Positions 38,761 to 48,314 of a DNA stretch of 64,000 bases are shown here, piece after piece. The DNA lies in assembly GCA_015232335.1 (NCBI GenBank), contig JADFZV010000006.1, positions 53,783 through 117,782 of the forward strand. The letters run 5' to 3'. Made by a program: the position numbers and the translations under genes. The stretch comes from Alphaproteobacteria bacterium. Lineage in GTDB: Bacteria; Pseudomonadota; Alphaproteobacteria; Rhodospirillales; WMHbin7. How positions within the stretch are numbered: position 1 is the first letter of the stretch; each line of letters opens with the position of its first letter. The notes below the pieces were generated by a model that saw only the letters and a list, made by a program, of their open reading frames with translations, had not been told where the DNA came from and made no database searches.

Positions 38761-39737
38761 CAGAGCCAGCCACGCCTCTTGAAGTAGAGATATGGCAGTA
38801 TGGCGCAAATCATCATCAGCAACAGCGCCCAGGGATAGCCCAGCACCCAGTCCAGTTCGGGCATGTGATGGAAATTCATGCCGTAGATGCTGGCGATCAA
38901 GGTCGGCGGCATCAAGACCACGGCCATGACCGAGAAGATTTTGATGGTGGCGTTCTGCTCAATATTGATCATGCCAAGCGTCGCATCTAGCAGGAAGGTC
39001 ACCTTGCTGGAGGTGAAGGCGGCGTGTTCGGACAGAGAACCGATGTCGCGGGTGACCGACTTGACACGGATAAGCGTTTCCACCTCGTTCCATTCCTCGG
39101 TCGCCTGATTGAGGAAGGTGAGCATGCGGCTGATTCCCAACAGGCTGTCCCTGGCCTTGGTCGCCAAGTCTCCGCTGCGCCCGACACGCAGCAGAATGGC
39201 CTGAAGGTCGCGGTCCTGGCGCAGCTTGGCGTGGCGCGCCGGCAGGGCAGGGCGAAAAATCTCGCGGGAAAGCTGCTCGAGATCGGAGCCAACGCGCTCC
39301 AGCACGTCGGCCAGACGATCAACCACAGTTTCCAGCATGCCGACCAGAACGGCATCGGCCGATTGTGATATTCCCTTCTGGCGCAGCGCCCGCTGGGGAT
39401 AGGTCAGAAAGGGCTGCGGTGTTGCGTGGCGCACCGTGACCAGACAGGCCCGGGCCAGAATGAAGGTAACGGCCGTGCTTTCAGGATGCGGCCCATCGGC
39501 ATAGGTCAGAATGGGCGCCGTCAGGTAATAGGTGCCCTCTTCCTTGTACAAACGGCTGGTCGCCTCGATCTCCTGCATTTCTTCGCGGGTCGGCACGTCG
39601 ATATCCAGGAGATTCTGGACGGCGGCCTCTTCCTCACGCGACGGATCGAGCAGGTCGATCCACAAAGGATGCAGGCTAAGCGCCGCGGAATCGCCACGCT
39701 CCAATCGTTCATTGGAAGGATAATAAACAGCCATCAT
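38760..39737 (-). CDS. corA: CorA-family Mg2+/divalent cation transporter
   Basis: C-terminal IYGMNFHHMPELDWVLGYPWALLLMM (GMN motif). Confidence 0.95.
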   Translation of the reverse strand: MMAVYYPSNERLERGDSAALSLHPLWIDLLDPSREEEAAVQNLLDIDVPTREEMQEIEATSRLYKEEGTYYLTAPILTYADGPHPESTAVTFILARACLVTVRHATPQPFLTYPQRALRQKGISQSADAVLVGMLETVVDRLADVLERVGSDLEQLSREIFRPALPARHAKLRQDRDLQAILLRVGRSGDLATKARDSLLGISRMLTFLNQATEEWNEVETLIRVKSVTRDIGSLSEHAAFTSSKVTFLLDATLGMINIEQNATIKIFSVMAVVLMPPTLIASIYGMNFHHMPELDWVLGYPWALLLMMICAILPYLYFKRRGWL

Positions 39738-39927
39738 GATCGTATCGAACTTGCCCCTGCCGTCCAAGTGCTTGAAACCGGGCTGATCCTATTCCCTTTC
39801 GACTTCCGGGTCCAGACCAGTATCCCAGGAAACGGGGCGACATTCGGCCATGCTCAATCCTTCCGTTCAGAACCAAGAAGGGGTAGACTTTGCGTTCTCT
39901 TCTGCCCGCCTACAAGGGACAGCTTTC

Positions 39928-40950
39928 ATGTGGCGTCCGGCCCGTTTCGGTTTACCGGCTTTTGTCCTGCTCAGCCTTATCCTATCGGCGCCTGTTCTGG
40001 CTCAGGCGCCGCAGCCCACCTTGCGCATTTCCACCGAGAATGCCGAAGATCATGTGCAGACCCGCGCCGTGGCCCGTTTTATCGGCCAGCTTAGGCAGCG
40101 CCTTGGCGATTCCCTCAAGGTCGAATTTTATTCCGAGGCAAGGCTGTTTCGCGACCGCGACGTCATCAGAGCGCTTGAGCAGGGACGGGTTGAAATGGCG
40201 CTTCCCGGCATCTGGCAATTCGACCGCTTTGTTCCCGACGTTGGTCTGTATTTTCTTCCCGTCCTCTACGGTCAGGACGATCTTGCCATCAATCGCTTGC
40301 GGGACGGCGAAATCGGCGCCGAGGTCAACCGGCGCATCGAAACCGATTTGGATGTCAAGGTTCTTGGCCGCTGGATCGACCTTGGGCCTGCCCAGATTTT
40401 TACCATGAAAAAACAAATCAAGAAGCCGGACCAGATGGCCGGGCTGATCATCCGCACCCCCGGCGGCGAGGCCAGCGCCCTGCGCCTGTCCGCGCAGGGC
40501 ATGAAGCCCCTTGTCATTCCCTGGCCCGATCTGCCCGCTGCTCTGGCTGCGGGGCGGCTTGACGGCCTGGTCACGACATTCGAGACGGCGGCCAGCGCCA
40601 AGCTGTGGGAGCAAGGCATCCGCTACGCTTACGAGGACCGCGCCTATTTCGCCCAGTATGTGCCCCTGATCTCGGCCGCTTTCTGGAATCGCCTGTCCGC
40701 CCAGCACAAAAAGGCCTTGTCCGACTCATGGGAAGCCACGGTCGGTCAATCCAGGGTTTCGGCGGCCCAGGCCCAAGCCGTGGCCCGCTCGGTTCTGATC
40801 GCCAACGGCCTGCGCATCACCACCCCCAGCCTTCAGGAAGGCGAGCAGGCGCGAAGCCAGCTTATGAAGCGGCAGCCCGAGATGATCAAGTCGCTGGGCA
40901 TAGACCCCAGCCTGCCCGAACGCGCTGCGACCTCGGGGGGCAAGCCGTGA
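39928..40950 (+). CDS. TRAP-type substrate-binding protein (DctP family)
   Basis: STENAEDHVQTRAVARFIGQLRQRLGDSLKVEFYSEARLF...MAGLIIRTPGGEASALRLSAQGMKPLVIPWPDLPAALAAGRLDGLVTTFETA. Confidence 0.9.
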   Translation: MWRPARFGLPAFVLLSLILSAPVLAQAPQPTLRISTENAEDHVQTRAVARFIGQLRQRLGDSLKVEFYSEARLFRDRDVIRALEQGRVEMALPGIWQFDRFVPDVGLYFLPVLYGQDDLAINRLRDGEIGAEVNRRIETDLDVKVLGRWIDLGPAQIFTMKKQIKKPDQMAGLIIRTPGGEASALRLSAQGMKPLVIPWPDLPAALAAGRLDGLVTTFETAASAKLWEQGIRYAYEDRAYFAQYVPLISAAFWNRLSAQHKKALSDSWEATVGQSRVSAAQAQAVARSVLIANGLRITTPSLQEGEQARSQLMKRQPEMIKSLGIDPSLPERAATSGGKP

Positions 40951-43385
40951 CTTTTCTGGGCCAGAGCATCACGCGCCATTCCTTGATGCAATTTCTGCTG
41001 GTGGCCGCCATTGCAGCAAGTCTTTCGGCGGGGCTGGTCGGCCTTCTGCTGAACGATCTGATGCGCCAAAAGGATGAAATCTTCGATGAAGCCGTGCATG
41101 GCAGCAAGTATCGCGCCAGGCTGATCAGCGACCACGCTGCACGCTCCTTCGAGGCCGTCGACCTCATTCTTTTCGGGGCCGCCAGCGATTTTGGGCATGC
41201 CGACAAATTTCCCCCTCCCCAGGCAATTCGCAACAGGCTGCATGAGCGTCTTTTGTTTCTGCCTCAGATAGTCACACTGGCGGCCTATGGCGCCGATGGC
41301 AATCTGATCGCTGATGCCAGGCGTCTTAATGCCCAGGAAGATGTCTCGGCTCAGCATTTTTTCAAACATCACCGAGACGAAGGAACGCTTTTTCTTCTGG
41401 AGGGTCCTTCCTCCCGGCGCTTTGACACGTCAGGACGCTATTCCTTGCGTCTGTCCCGGCTGGTTTCGTCACCCGATGGGAAGTTTCTGGGAGTCCTTCT
41501 GGCGGAAGTTGACCCCAAATTCTTCAGCTCCTTCTATCGCGAGGAAGACCCTTTCGGATTCGACATGGCCGCCCTTTTCGACAGTGACGGCACCATCATG
41601 GCCTCGGAGCGGCCAGATATTCTGGAACTGGGTAAGAACATCGCAGACTTGGCGCACTTGACAGGAATTACCTATCCCAAATCCCCCATAAGCGGGATTC
41701 AGCAGTTAGAAACGGAAAACACCATTGCCGTGTTCCACCAGCTTCCCAATTTCACGCTGCGGGTGGGGGTCATGGTGGATCGCAGGCAACTGCTTGATTC
41801 CTGGCAATCAAACGCCCGCGAAACCTATCTCATTATCGCGGGCATTGTGACCGCGCTGGTCGGTTTTCTGATCATCATCGCTACCCTGCTGCAAAGACGC
41901 ACGGCAATTGAAGAGGCCTTGCGAAATAGCGAGGCGCATTTAAGAGCCGTCTTCGATCATACCGACATCGGGATCATTCAGGCCGATACGAACGGAACCA
42001 TCCGTTCGGTTAATCCGGCTTTTGCCCGCATGATGGGAGGGCGGCCCGAGGATTTCGGCGGGAAAACCTGGAGAGAGATTACCCACCCAGACGATATCGA
42101 GACGAATTCCAGGCTTTTCGATGATCTGCTCAGCGGCAAACGCGAACGCTACATCATGGAAAAACGCTATAGGCGCTTTGATAACAACCTGATCGTCTGG
42201 GCAAAAACGAATGTCTCCCTGGTTCGCCTTGAGGACAATGACTATCCTCTGATTTTCGGCATGGTCGAAGACATTACAGACACGCGAAGAAGCAAGGACA
42301 CGATCGAAGCCCTGCTAAGACGCAGCCAGTTGTTGTTAAGCGCCATCGGCGAGGGCATTCTGGGCCTGGACCCTTCCGGGCGCGTCGCCTTCGTCAATCC
42401 GGCGGCGGAAAGTCTACTGGGCTATTCCGCCAAGGAAATGATCGGTCGAAGAAGCCATGAGCTCGTCCACCGGCATCAATCCGACGCAGCGGCGCATCAG
42501 GATGCGGATTGCCCCATGCAGGCGGTCTTAAGCGATGGCAATCCCCGCCAAGTCCTAAAGGACGGTTTCTGGCGCAAGGATGGCTCCATGCTGCCGGTCG
42601 AGTATGTAGCGACGCCCATGACTACGGAATCGGGAATCGAAGGTGCGGTCATCGCCTTCAGGGACGTTACGCGCCAGCTTGAATCCGACCAGGAAATCAT
42701 GCGCTCGAACGCCGAGCTTGAGCAATTCGCCTACGCCGTCTCGCACGATCTTCAAGAGCCTCTGCGCATGGTCGCAAGCTACGTCCAACTGCTGGGTCGG
42801 CGCTACCAGGGCAAGCTTGATCACGACGCCGACGATTTCATCTCCTTTGCCGTCGATGGCGCCAAGCGTATGCAGCAGATGATCACCGATCTGCTTGATT
42901 ATTCGCGTATCCAGCGCAAGGGAAATCCGATGACCAGCGTGTCCCTGGACGAGCCCCTGTTGGAAGCGCTTAAGAATCTGGAATTGTCGATCGATGAGGC
43001 CGGAGTCACCATCAACATCGAGACGAAACCACTGCCCACGCTTACCGCAGACAGCGCCCAGATCGCCCGCTTGTTCCAAAATCTGATCGGCAATGCCATC
43101 AAGTACAGGAGCAAAGACCGAGAGACCGTCATCGCCATTCGGGCCAAACGGGTGGATTCCCATTGGGAATTTGACATCGCAGATAACGGCATCGGCATCG
43201 ATCCGCAATATTTCGAGCGGATTTTCCAGGTGTTTCAAAGGCTGCATGCCAGGTCCGATTATCCCGGCACCGGGGTCGGACTTGCCATCTGCCGACGCAT
43301 TGTCGAGCGTCATGGCGGTCGAATCTGGGTGACATCCGATCCAGGAAAGGGATCGACCTTCTGTTTTACGCTGCCCGCCAATTGA
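40947..43385 (+). CDS. Sensor histidine kinase: extracytoplasmic sensor, two PAS domains, HisKA/HATPase
   Basis: GTG start overlapping upstream TGA; PAS (HTDIGIIQADTNGTIRSVNPAFARMMGG), SHDLQEPLRMVASYVQLLGRRY H-box, NAIKYRSKD N-box. Confidence 0.92.
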   Translation: MTFLGQSITRHSLMQFLLVAAIAASLSAGLVGLLLNDLMRQKDEIFDEAVHGSKYRARLISDHAARSFEAVDLILFGAASDFGHADKFPPPQAIRNRLHERLLFLPQIVTLAAYGADGNLIADARRLNAQEDVSAQHFFKHHRDEGTLFLLEGPSSRRFDTSGRYSLRLSRLVSSPDGKFLGVLLAEVDPKFFSSFYREEDPFGFDMAALFDSDGTIMASERPDILELGKNIADLAHLTGITYPKSPISGIQQLETENTIAVFHQLPNFTLRVGVMVDRRQLLDSWQSNARETYLIIAGIVTALVGFLIIIATLLQRRTAIEEALRNSEAHLRAVFDHTDIGIIQADTNGTIRSVNPAFARMMGGRPEDFGGKTWREITHPDDIETNSRLFDDLLSGKRERYIMEKRYRRFDNNLIVWAKTNVSLVRLEDNDYPLIFGMVEDITDTRRSKDTIEALLRRSQLLLSAIGEGILGLDPSGRVAFVNPAAESLLGYSAKEMIGRRSHELVHRHQSDAAAHQDADCPMQAVLSDGNPRQVLKDGFWRKDGSMLPVEYVATPMTTESGIEGAVIAFRDVTRQLESDQEIMRSNAELEQFAYAVSHDLQEPLRMVASYVQLLGRRYQGKLDHDADDFISFAVDGAKRMQQMITDLLDYSRIQRKGNPMTSVSLDEPLLEALKNLELSIDEAGVTINIETKPLPTLTADSAQIARLFQNLIGNAIKYRSKDRETVIAIRAKRVDSHWEFDIADNGIGIDPQYFERIFQVFQRLHARSDYPGTGVGLAICRRIVERHGGRIWVTSDPGKGSTFCFTLPAN

Positions 43386-43575
43386 CGCTCTTCCCCTTTC
43401 TCTTCGCAGCCTAAATTAGTATCATTTTTATTCAAATGCTCATCGTTGCACATTCCGTTATCACTGCGGTTATATTGCGCTTTTCTTTTGCAAAGCGTAG
43501 ATTGAAAGGGCATTGCTCGGGCACCTCAGGAGGGGGGCTTTCTCCCTAGGGCCCTTCAGCAAGCGAAGGCAAAAA

Positions 43576-45108
43576 ATGAATTCCCAAGTTCCCATCGATG
43601 CAAAGTCAGACAAGCGGCGCAAGCTCAGGCTGCTCTTTCTCCTGACCCTCGGGGTCTGGAGCTTTCTTGCCGCCTTTTCCGCCTGGAGCGGCTATTCCCA
43701 GCTTGAAGAGCATCTCTATACCGTAGCCCGGGAGCGCGGCCAAAGCCTGTTCGACCTGATGGAAATTACCCGAGAATGGAATGCCCGCCATGGCGGCGTC
43801 TATGCCCCCGTTTCAAAGACAAATCCGCCCAACGAGTTTCTGAAAGTGCCCAGGCGCGATCTGGCGACCGGCAGCATGAAGCTGACCATGGTCAATCCCG
43901 CCTATATGACTCGCCAGATTTCAGAAGTCGCCAAGGAAAGGGGCGGGCTTTCCTTTCACATCACAAGCCTCAATCCCATCCGTCCGGCCAACGCCCCCGA
44001 CCCCTGGGAAGCAAAGGCGCTTCAGGCCTTTGAAACGGGGACACCCGCCCTTCTCGAAATCGACCGCACAGGCCCCGCCCCCATGTTTCGCTTCATGGCA
44101 CCGTTGCGCGTTGGCGAGCCCTGCATGCTTTGCCACGCCAAGCAGGGATACAAGGTTGGCGACATCAGGGGCGGCATCGGCGTCATCATGCCCGCAGCTT
44201 CCACTCTGGCCTCCTTTAGCGATCAAGTTTCCCGCATGCTGCTTGTCCACGCGGTGGCATATATAGCCGTCTGTTGTCTGCTCGCACTTCTCTTCTTCAA
44301 GACGCAGGCCCATATCCAGGCTTTAAGCGATGCCAAGCATGCCCAAGAGGCGTTGGTTCAAAAGCGAACCCAGGAACTGACCGAAGCCAACGCAGCACTT
44401 GGCCGCTCGAATGCCGAACTCGAACAGTTCGCCTATGCTGTCTCCCACGACCTGCAAGAGCCCCTGCGCATGGTTGCCAGCTATGTACAGCTCTTGGGGC
44501 GGCGCTATCAGGGCAAGCTGGATGCTGACGCCGATGCCTTCATCGGCTTTGCCGCCGATGGGGCCAAGCGCATGCAGCGCATGATCACCGATCTTCTCGA
44601 CTATTCTCGTGTGCAGTCGAAAGGAGAGCCCTTTCTGCCTGTGGCATTGGGTGAGTCTCTCGATCTGGCGCTGGGCAATCTGGATTTGATCATTCAGGAG
44701 ACGGAAACGAAACTCTCTCTTCCCACCGGCGGCATGCCGACGGTCCTGGGCGACAAAAGCCAACTAAGCCGCCTGTTTCAGAATCTGATCGGTAATGCCA
44801 TCAAATACCGCAATCCCAACCAGCCCCCCAAGATCAGCCTTGAAATTTCTTGGAAGAATCCCTTCTGGGTCATCGCCGTCTGCGATAGGGGCATCGGTAT
44901 CGAGCCTCAGCATTTCGAGCGCATTTTTCGTGTCTTCCAGCGGCTGCACGGGCGGGACAAGTATGAAGGCAGCGGCATCGGTCTCGCCATCTGCAAAAAG
45001 ATCGTCGAGCGCCATGGCGGACATATCTGGGTTGAGTCGCAACCCAACCAAGGGGCCTGTTTCTGCTTTACCCTGCCCGCCCTTCCCGAGACAGAAAAGA
45101 GCGAGTAG
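43576..45108 (+). CDS. Sensor histidine kinase with Tll0287-like (DUF3365) domain carrying CMLCH heme motif
   Basis: RVGEPCMLCHAKQGYKVGDIRGGIGVIMPA; HisKA region nearly identical to the upstream kinase. Confidence 0.9.
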   Translation: MNSQVPIDAKSDKRRKLRLLFLLTLGVWSFLAAFSAWSGYSQLEEHLYTVARERGQSLFDLMEITREWNARHGGVYAPVSKTNPPNEFLKVPRRDLATGSMKLTMVNPAYMTRQISEVAKERGGLSFHITSLNPIRPANAPDPWEAKALQAFETGTPALLEIDRTGPAPMFRFMAPLRVGEPCMLCHAKQGYKVGDIRGGIGVIMPAASTLASFSDQVSRMLLVHAVAYIAVCCLLALLFFKTQAHIQALSDAKHAQEALVQKRTQELTEANAALGRSNAELEQFAYAVSHDLQEPLRMVASYVQLLGRRYQGKLDADADAFIGFAADGAKRMQRMITDLLDYSRVQSKGEPFLPVALGESLDLALGNLDLIIQETETKLSLPTGGMPTVLGDKSQLSRLFQNLIGNAIKYRNPNQPPKISLEISWKNPFWVIAVCDRGIGIEPQHFERIFRVFQRLHGRDKYEGSGIGLAICKKIVERHGGHIWVESQPNQGACFCFTLPALPETEKSE

Positions 45109-45113
45109 GCGCC

Positions 45114-45860
45114 ATGGATGAAAGCATCTTTAAAACCTCCGAATTCGTGGTAGCGGCACCACATCCCGACGATGCCGCCTTTGCCTGCGGCGGCTTGCTG
45201 GCCGAAGCCATCCGGCGGGGCATCGGTGTCGCCATTCATACGCTGTTTACGGTCACCACCTTCGCCGATGGCAAGACCTATGATGATCCCGCCCTACCGA
45301 CCGCCAAGCGGCGCAAGGAAGAAGAGGCCTATGCTGCTCTGCTGGGTCAGGGCTGCAAGCTGGTCTATCACGATTTCGAAGAGGCGCTGGTGCGAAAGCA
45401 GGGCTCGTTCGAGGCCATCTATGATCCCAACGCTTTCGGGCCAATCGACCAAGCGGCAGCCGACGACATCGCCCATATCCTCAAAGCGGCAACAGGGGAA
45501 GGCAAGACCCTGCTGTTGCCCATGGGGCTCGGCCATCATCTGGATCACAGTCTGGTGCGCGACGCAGGTCTTGGCATCATGCCCCTGCCCGCCCGGCTGT
45601 ATCTGTATGAGGACCTGCCCTATGCGCAAGATTACACGCCCGATGACATCGGCGTTATCGCCCAGGGCTTTGCCGCCGCCCATGCCAGAACGGCCAGCGC
45701 CAGCTTGATCAGCTACCCGGATTTCGAGGCCATAAAGCGCAGGGGCATGGCCTGCTACCCCTCGCAGGATGGCGATGGCAGTGTGAGCGCCCAGACTCTT
45801 GATTGCGGCCGGCGCCTGATTGCCGATGGCGTTGCCGAACGCTATTGGCAGCTTGGCTAA
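45114..45860 (+). CDS. PIG-L/LmbE-family deacetylase
   Basis: VAAPHPDDAAFACGGLLAEAIRRG; GLGHHLDHSLVRDAGL. Confidence 0.88.
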   Translation: MDESIFKTSEFVVAAPHPDDAAFACGGLLAEAIRRGIGVAIHTLFTVTTFADGKTYDDPALPTAKRRKEEEAYAALLGQGCKLVYHDFEEALVRKQGSFEAIYDPNAFGPIDQAAADDIAHILKAATGEGKTLLLPMGLGHHLDHSLVRDAGLGIMPLPARLYLYEDLPYAQDYTPDDIGVIAQGFAAAHARTASASLISYPDFEAIKRRGMACYPSQDGDGSVSAQTLDCGRRLIADGVAERYWQLG

Positions 45861-45901
45861 GGACAGTCTAAATTGCCCGCACGTGTGGATCATAGGATGA
45901 C

Positions 45902-46654
45902 ATGACAATGAGTGCCGTCGACTGGGCGACCATACACAGCCGCCCCCTGATCGCCGTTCCCGGTTGCTGGCAAAACTGCAACGGCTTTTGCTGCGCCAAC
46001 AATCATCCCGACATGCGCTTTCGCCTGATTCCCGGTGGCGGCAAGGGGACCACCGTCATCTATCTTGAAGACGAGTACCAGTGGCTGAAGGCCAACGGCC
46101 ATGTTATTTGCGGCGAGGAAAAGGGTGGGGAGATCCAGCTTCTCTCCTTCGATTTCGGGGGGCCTCGGCCCATTCAGTTCCGCACAGCACCCTGCGCCCT
46201 CATGGGACAGTGCAATGACCTCTGCACCAAGCCGCTCTTGTGCCGCACCTATCCCTTTCTGCCCGTCTTCGGCTGCGACGGAGAGATCGAGGAGCTGCTA
46301 CCCGCCTCGATCCTGGATGCCACCCTAACCCTCAAGGAGGGGCGCGATCCCTGCCCGCTGGCCAAGGATCAGGCTTTGTTCCTGAAGGCCCTGGAGAGCG
46401 AACCGGAGCTGTCTCGCGCCTTGCGTCATCCTTATCTGATTCTGGTCAGTCAGGCGGTCAAGGCCTTCATGACCTCGTATCAGGCCAGGCTCAAAGCCTG
46501 GGAGGGCTTTAGCACCTTGCAGGGAACCGCCTTCTGGCAGGGCTGGGAGATGCAATATCTGGGGCGCAGGCTGGTCGATCGCGAAGCGGTGGCGGCCCAT
46601 CTGCGCCACATCCATGCCGAACTTGCGAAGCGTTACGGAGACGTTCTGGCATGA
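45902..46654 (+). CDS. YkgJ-like cysteine-cluster protein
   Basis: VPGCWQNCNGFCCANNHPDMRFRL...TAPCALMGQCNDLCTKPLLCRTYPFLPVFGCDGE. Confidence 0.65.
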   Translation: MTMSAVDWATIHSRPLIAVPGCWQNCNGFCCANNHPDMRFRLIPGGGKGTTVIYLEDEYQWLKANGHVICGEEKGGEIQLLSFDFGGPRPIQFRTAPCALMGQCNDLCTKPLLCRTYPFLPVFGCDGEIEELLPASILDATLTLKEGRDPCPLAKDQALFLKALESEPELSRALRHPYLILVSQAVKAFMTSYQARLKAWEGFSTLQGTAFWQGWEMQYLGRRLVDREAVAAHLRHIHAELAKRYGDVLA

Positions 46655-47946
46655 GGCGTATTTCGGCCTTGCTGCTGGGCATCCTTCTGCCCTTCCTGGC
46701 CGTGCTGGCAGCAGCCCCTCCGGGCTGGGGCGGGCTGGGGGGCTGGGACAATTTCTATCTCGACACCTATCCCTGGAATTTCAGAAATCAGCCCAAGCAC
46801 CTGATCATCGGCACCGGCTGCTGGACCTGGACCGCCGAGGCCTATATGCCCAAGGGCAGCCATCAGCAGGTCACCACCCAGCGCGCCTCACTGCATGCCG
46901 CCCTCAACGACGTTTTACACGAACAAGCCCCGGACGCGTCCCAGCGCTTCTACGCCTTTGGCCGCCCCGATGTCGATTTCGACCGCCATCTCGTCTCGAT
47001 CCATCAAGCCGTGCGCCAGGGCGATGTGAAAAGCCTGGTCTATATCAACAATCCCGGATCGCTGCAGGCCTTCACCCGCCCGGCCAATCTGCCGCTTGCC
47101 CTGGACGTTCTTGACGACATCGAGAAAAACTATCCCGCCCTGGCCAAAGATGCCGCCACCTACCGCGCGGCCCTGCTGGCCTCCAACGGCTACGCCAAAT
47201 CAAAAGAATCGCCTGCCTCCTGGCAGGACGGAATCTCGCAATGGGGGAAGGGGGTCGCCAAGCGGCTGCGAGGTTTCCTGGACAGCGCCTCTTTCACCCC
47301 CTATGCAACCCTGCGCGATCAAGAACAAGGAGATACCCTGTTTAGGCAGGTTCGCTCTAATTACGACAACCAGACCACCTGCACGACGCCCGAGCGCGCC
47401 CTGATGGCGCCGGATCAATATTGGATCGGATCGGGCGGCGATGCGGTCTGGCAGGCCTGGCTGCGTCTGGCCGCAGGTCTAGCCAACGCGCATAACATCC
47501 CCTTCGTCTACTACATTCCGCCGCATCTGAACGTGCCGGAAGATCGCTACCGGAGCGAATTCAAACCCCACTTCGCAGACAGGATCGAGGCGGTGCTGGC
47601 GGGCCTGCCCAATACCCATCTGATCGATCATGCCATCGGCCACGGATTGTCGCCCTGCGATCAGGTCTATGACAGCGAGCGCCTGTTCGGTGCGGGCTAT
47701 CTTTTCAATTTCGCAGGCAAGCTGAAGCAGTCGCGCTTGCTGCTGGCCGACCTATCCCGCCAGGGTCTGCTAGCGACGACAGGTGCGATGCACTTTGCAG
47801 CCCCCACAAGATGGGAGGCCAGCCTGCCTGATCTTGGTTTCAAACCCACCGTTCTAAGTGACGCCGCAACCGTCCCCATTCGCGAGGAACTGATCCGCTG
47901 GGACGAATGGAAGCTCTCGCGCCCGAAAACGGAGATTACGCCATGA
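46651..47946 (+). CDS. Secreted DltD/SGNH-like protein of a dlt-like operon
   Basis: Signal peptide; HLIIGTGCWTW block and GLANAHNIPFVYYIPPHLNVPEDRYRSEF (DltD-like context); upstream of ACP/ligase/MBOAT; family assignment tentative. Confidence 0.6.
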   Translation: MRRISALLLGILLPFLAVLAAAPPGWGGLGGWDNFYLDTYPWNFRNQPKHLIIGTGCWTWTAEAYMPKGSHQQVTTQRASLHAALNDVLHEQAPDASQRFYAFGRPDVDFDRHLVSIHQAVRQGDVKSLVYINNPGSLQAFTRPANLPLALDVLDDIEKNYPALAKDAATYRAALLASNGYAKSKESPASWQDGISQWGKGVAKRLRGFLDSASFTPYATLRDQEQGDTLFRQVRSNYDNQTTCTTPERALMAPDQYWIGSGGDAVWQAWLRLAAGLANAHNIPFVYYIPPHLNVPEDRYRSEFKPHFADRIEAVLAGLPNTHLIDHAIGHGLSPCDQVYDSERLFGAGYLFNFAGKLKQSRLLLADLSRQGLLATTGAMHFAAPTRWEASLPDLGFKPTVLSDAATVPIREELIRWDEWKLSRPKTEITP

Positions 47947-48086
47947 AAGCTTGGCTTTTAGCGCGCCCTTGCCTTAGAAATCTCCTGACCGGTATCGTGC
48001 TGGGGCTGGGCCTTTTGCTGCTGGCGGGCCAACAGCTTCAAGATCAATCGGGCCAGGGCACGGCCTCATACTATTCACAGTTCTAG
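47943..48086 (+). CDS. 47-aa single-TM microprotein, candidate DltX-like acyl relay (not in the supplied ORF track)
   Basis: MKAWLLARPCLRNLLTGIVLGLGLLLLAGQQLQDQSGQGTASYYSQF*; ATGA overlap with upstream gene; 9 bp before ACP start. Confidence 0.8.
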   Translation: MKAWLLARPCLRNLLTGIVLGLGLLLLAGQQLQDQSGQGTASYYSQF

Positions 48087-48095
48087 GGAGTTTTC

Positions 48096-48314
48096 ATGAG
48101 CGTTTCCGAATCAGATCTTCTGGCCTTTCTGGCAAGCCAGTTGAAGCGCAAGGACATCGGCTGCGAAGCCGCCATGGGCAAGACGCCGGGCTGGGATTCG
48201 ATGGCCCAGGTCGATCTGATCCTGGCGCTTGAGCAGCGCTTCAATGTCCAGGTGCCGCCTGACATGTTCGGCCAACTGACCAATGTTCCGGCCCTGCTGG
48301 AGTTTCTGGCGTGA
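48096..48314 (+). CDS. Acyl carrier protein (DltC-like)
   Basis: Helical ACP with phosphopantetheine-site motif GWDSMAQVDLILALEQRFNVQVPP. Confidence 0.88.
   Translation: MSVSESDLLAFLASQLKRKDIGCEAAMGKTPGWDSMAQVDLILALEQRFNVQVPPDMFGQLTNVPALLEFLA

Noticed and set aside
40605-40946. N-terminal extension of the 926-aa kinase ORF
   Set aside because: Overlaps the DctP-like gene out of frame; kinase start placed at the GTG at 40947.
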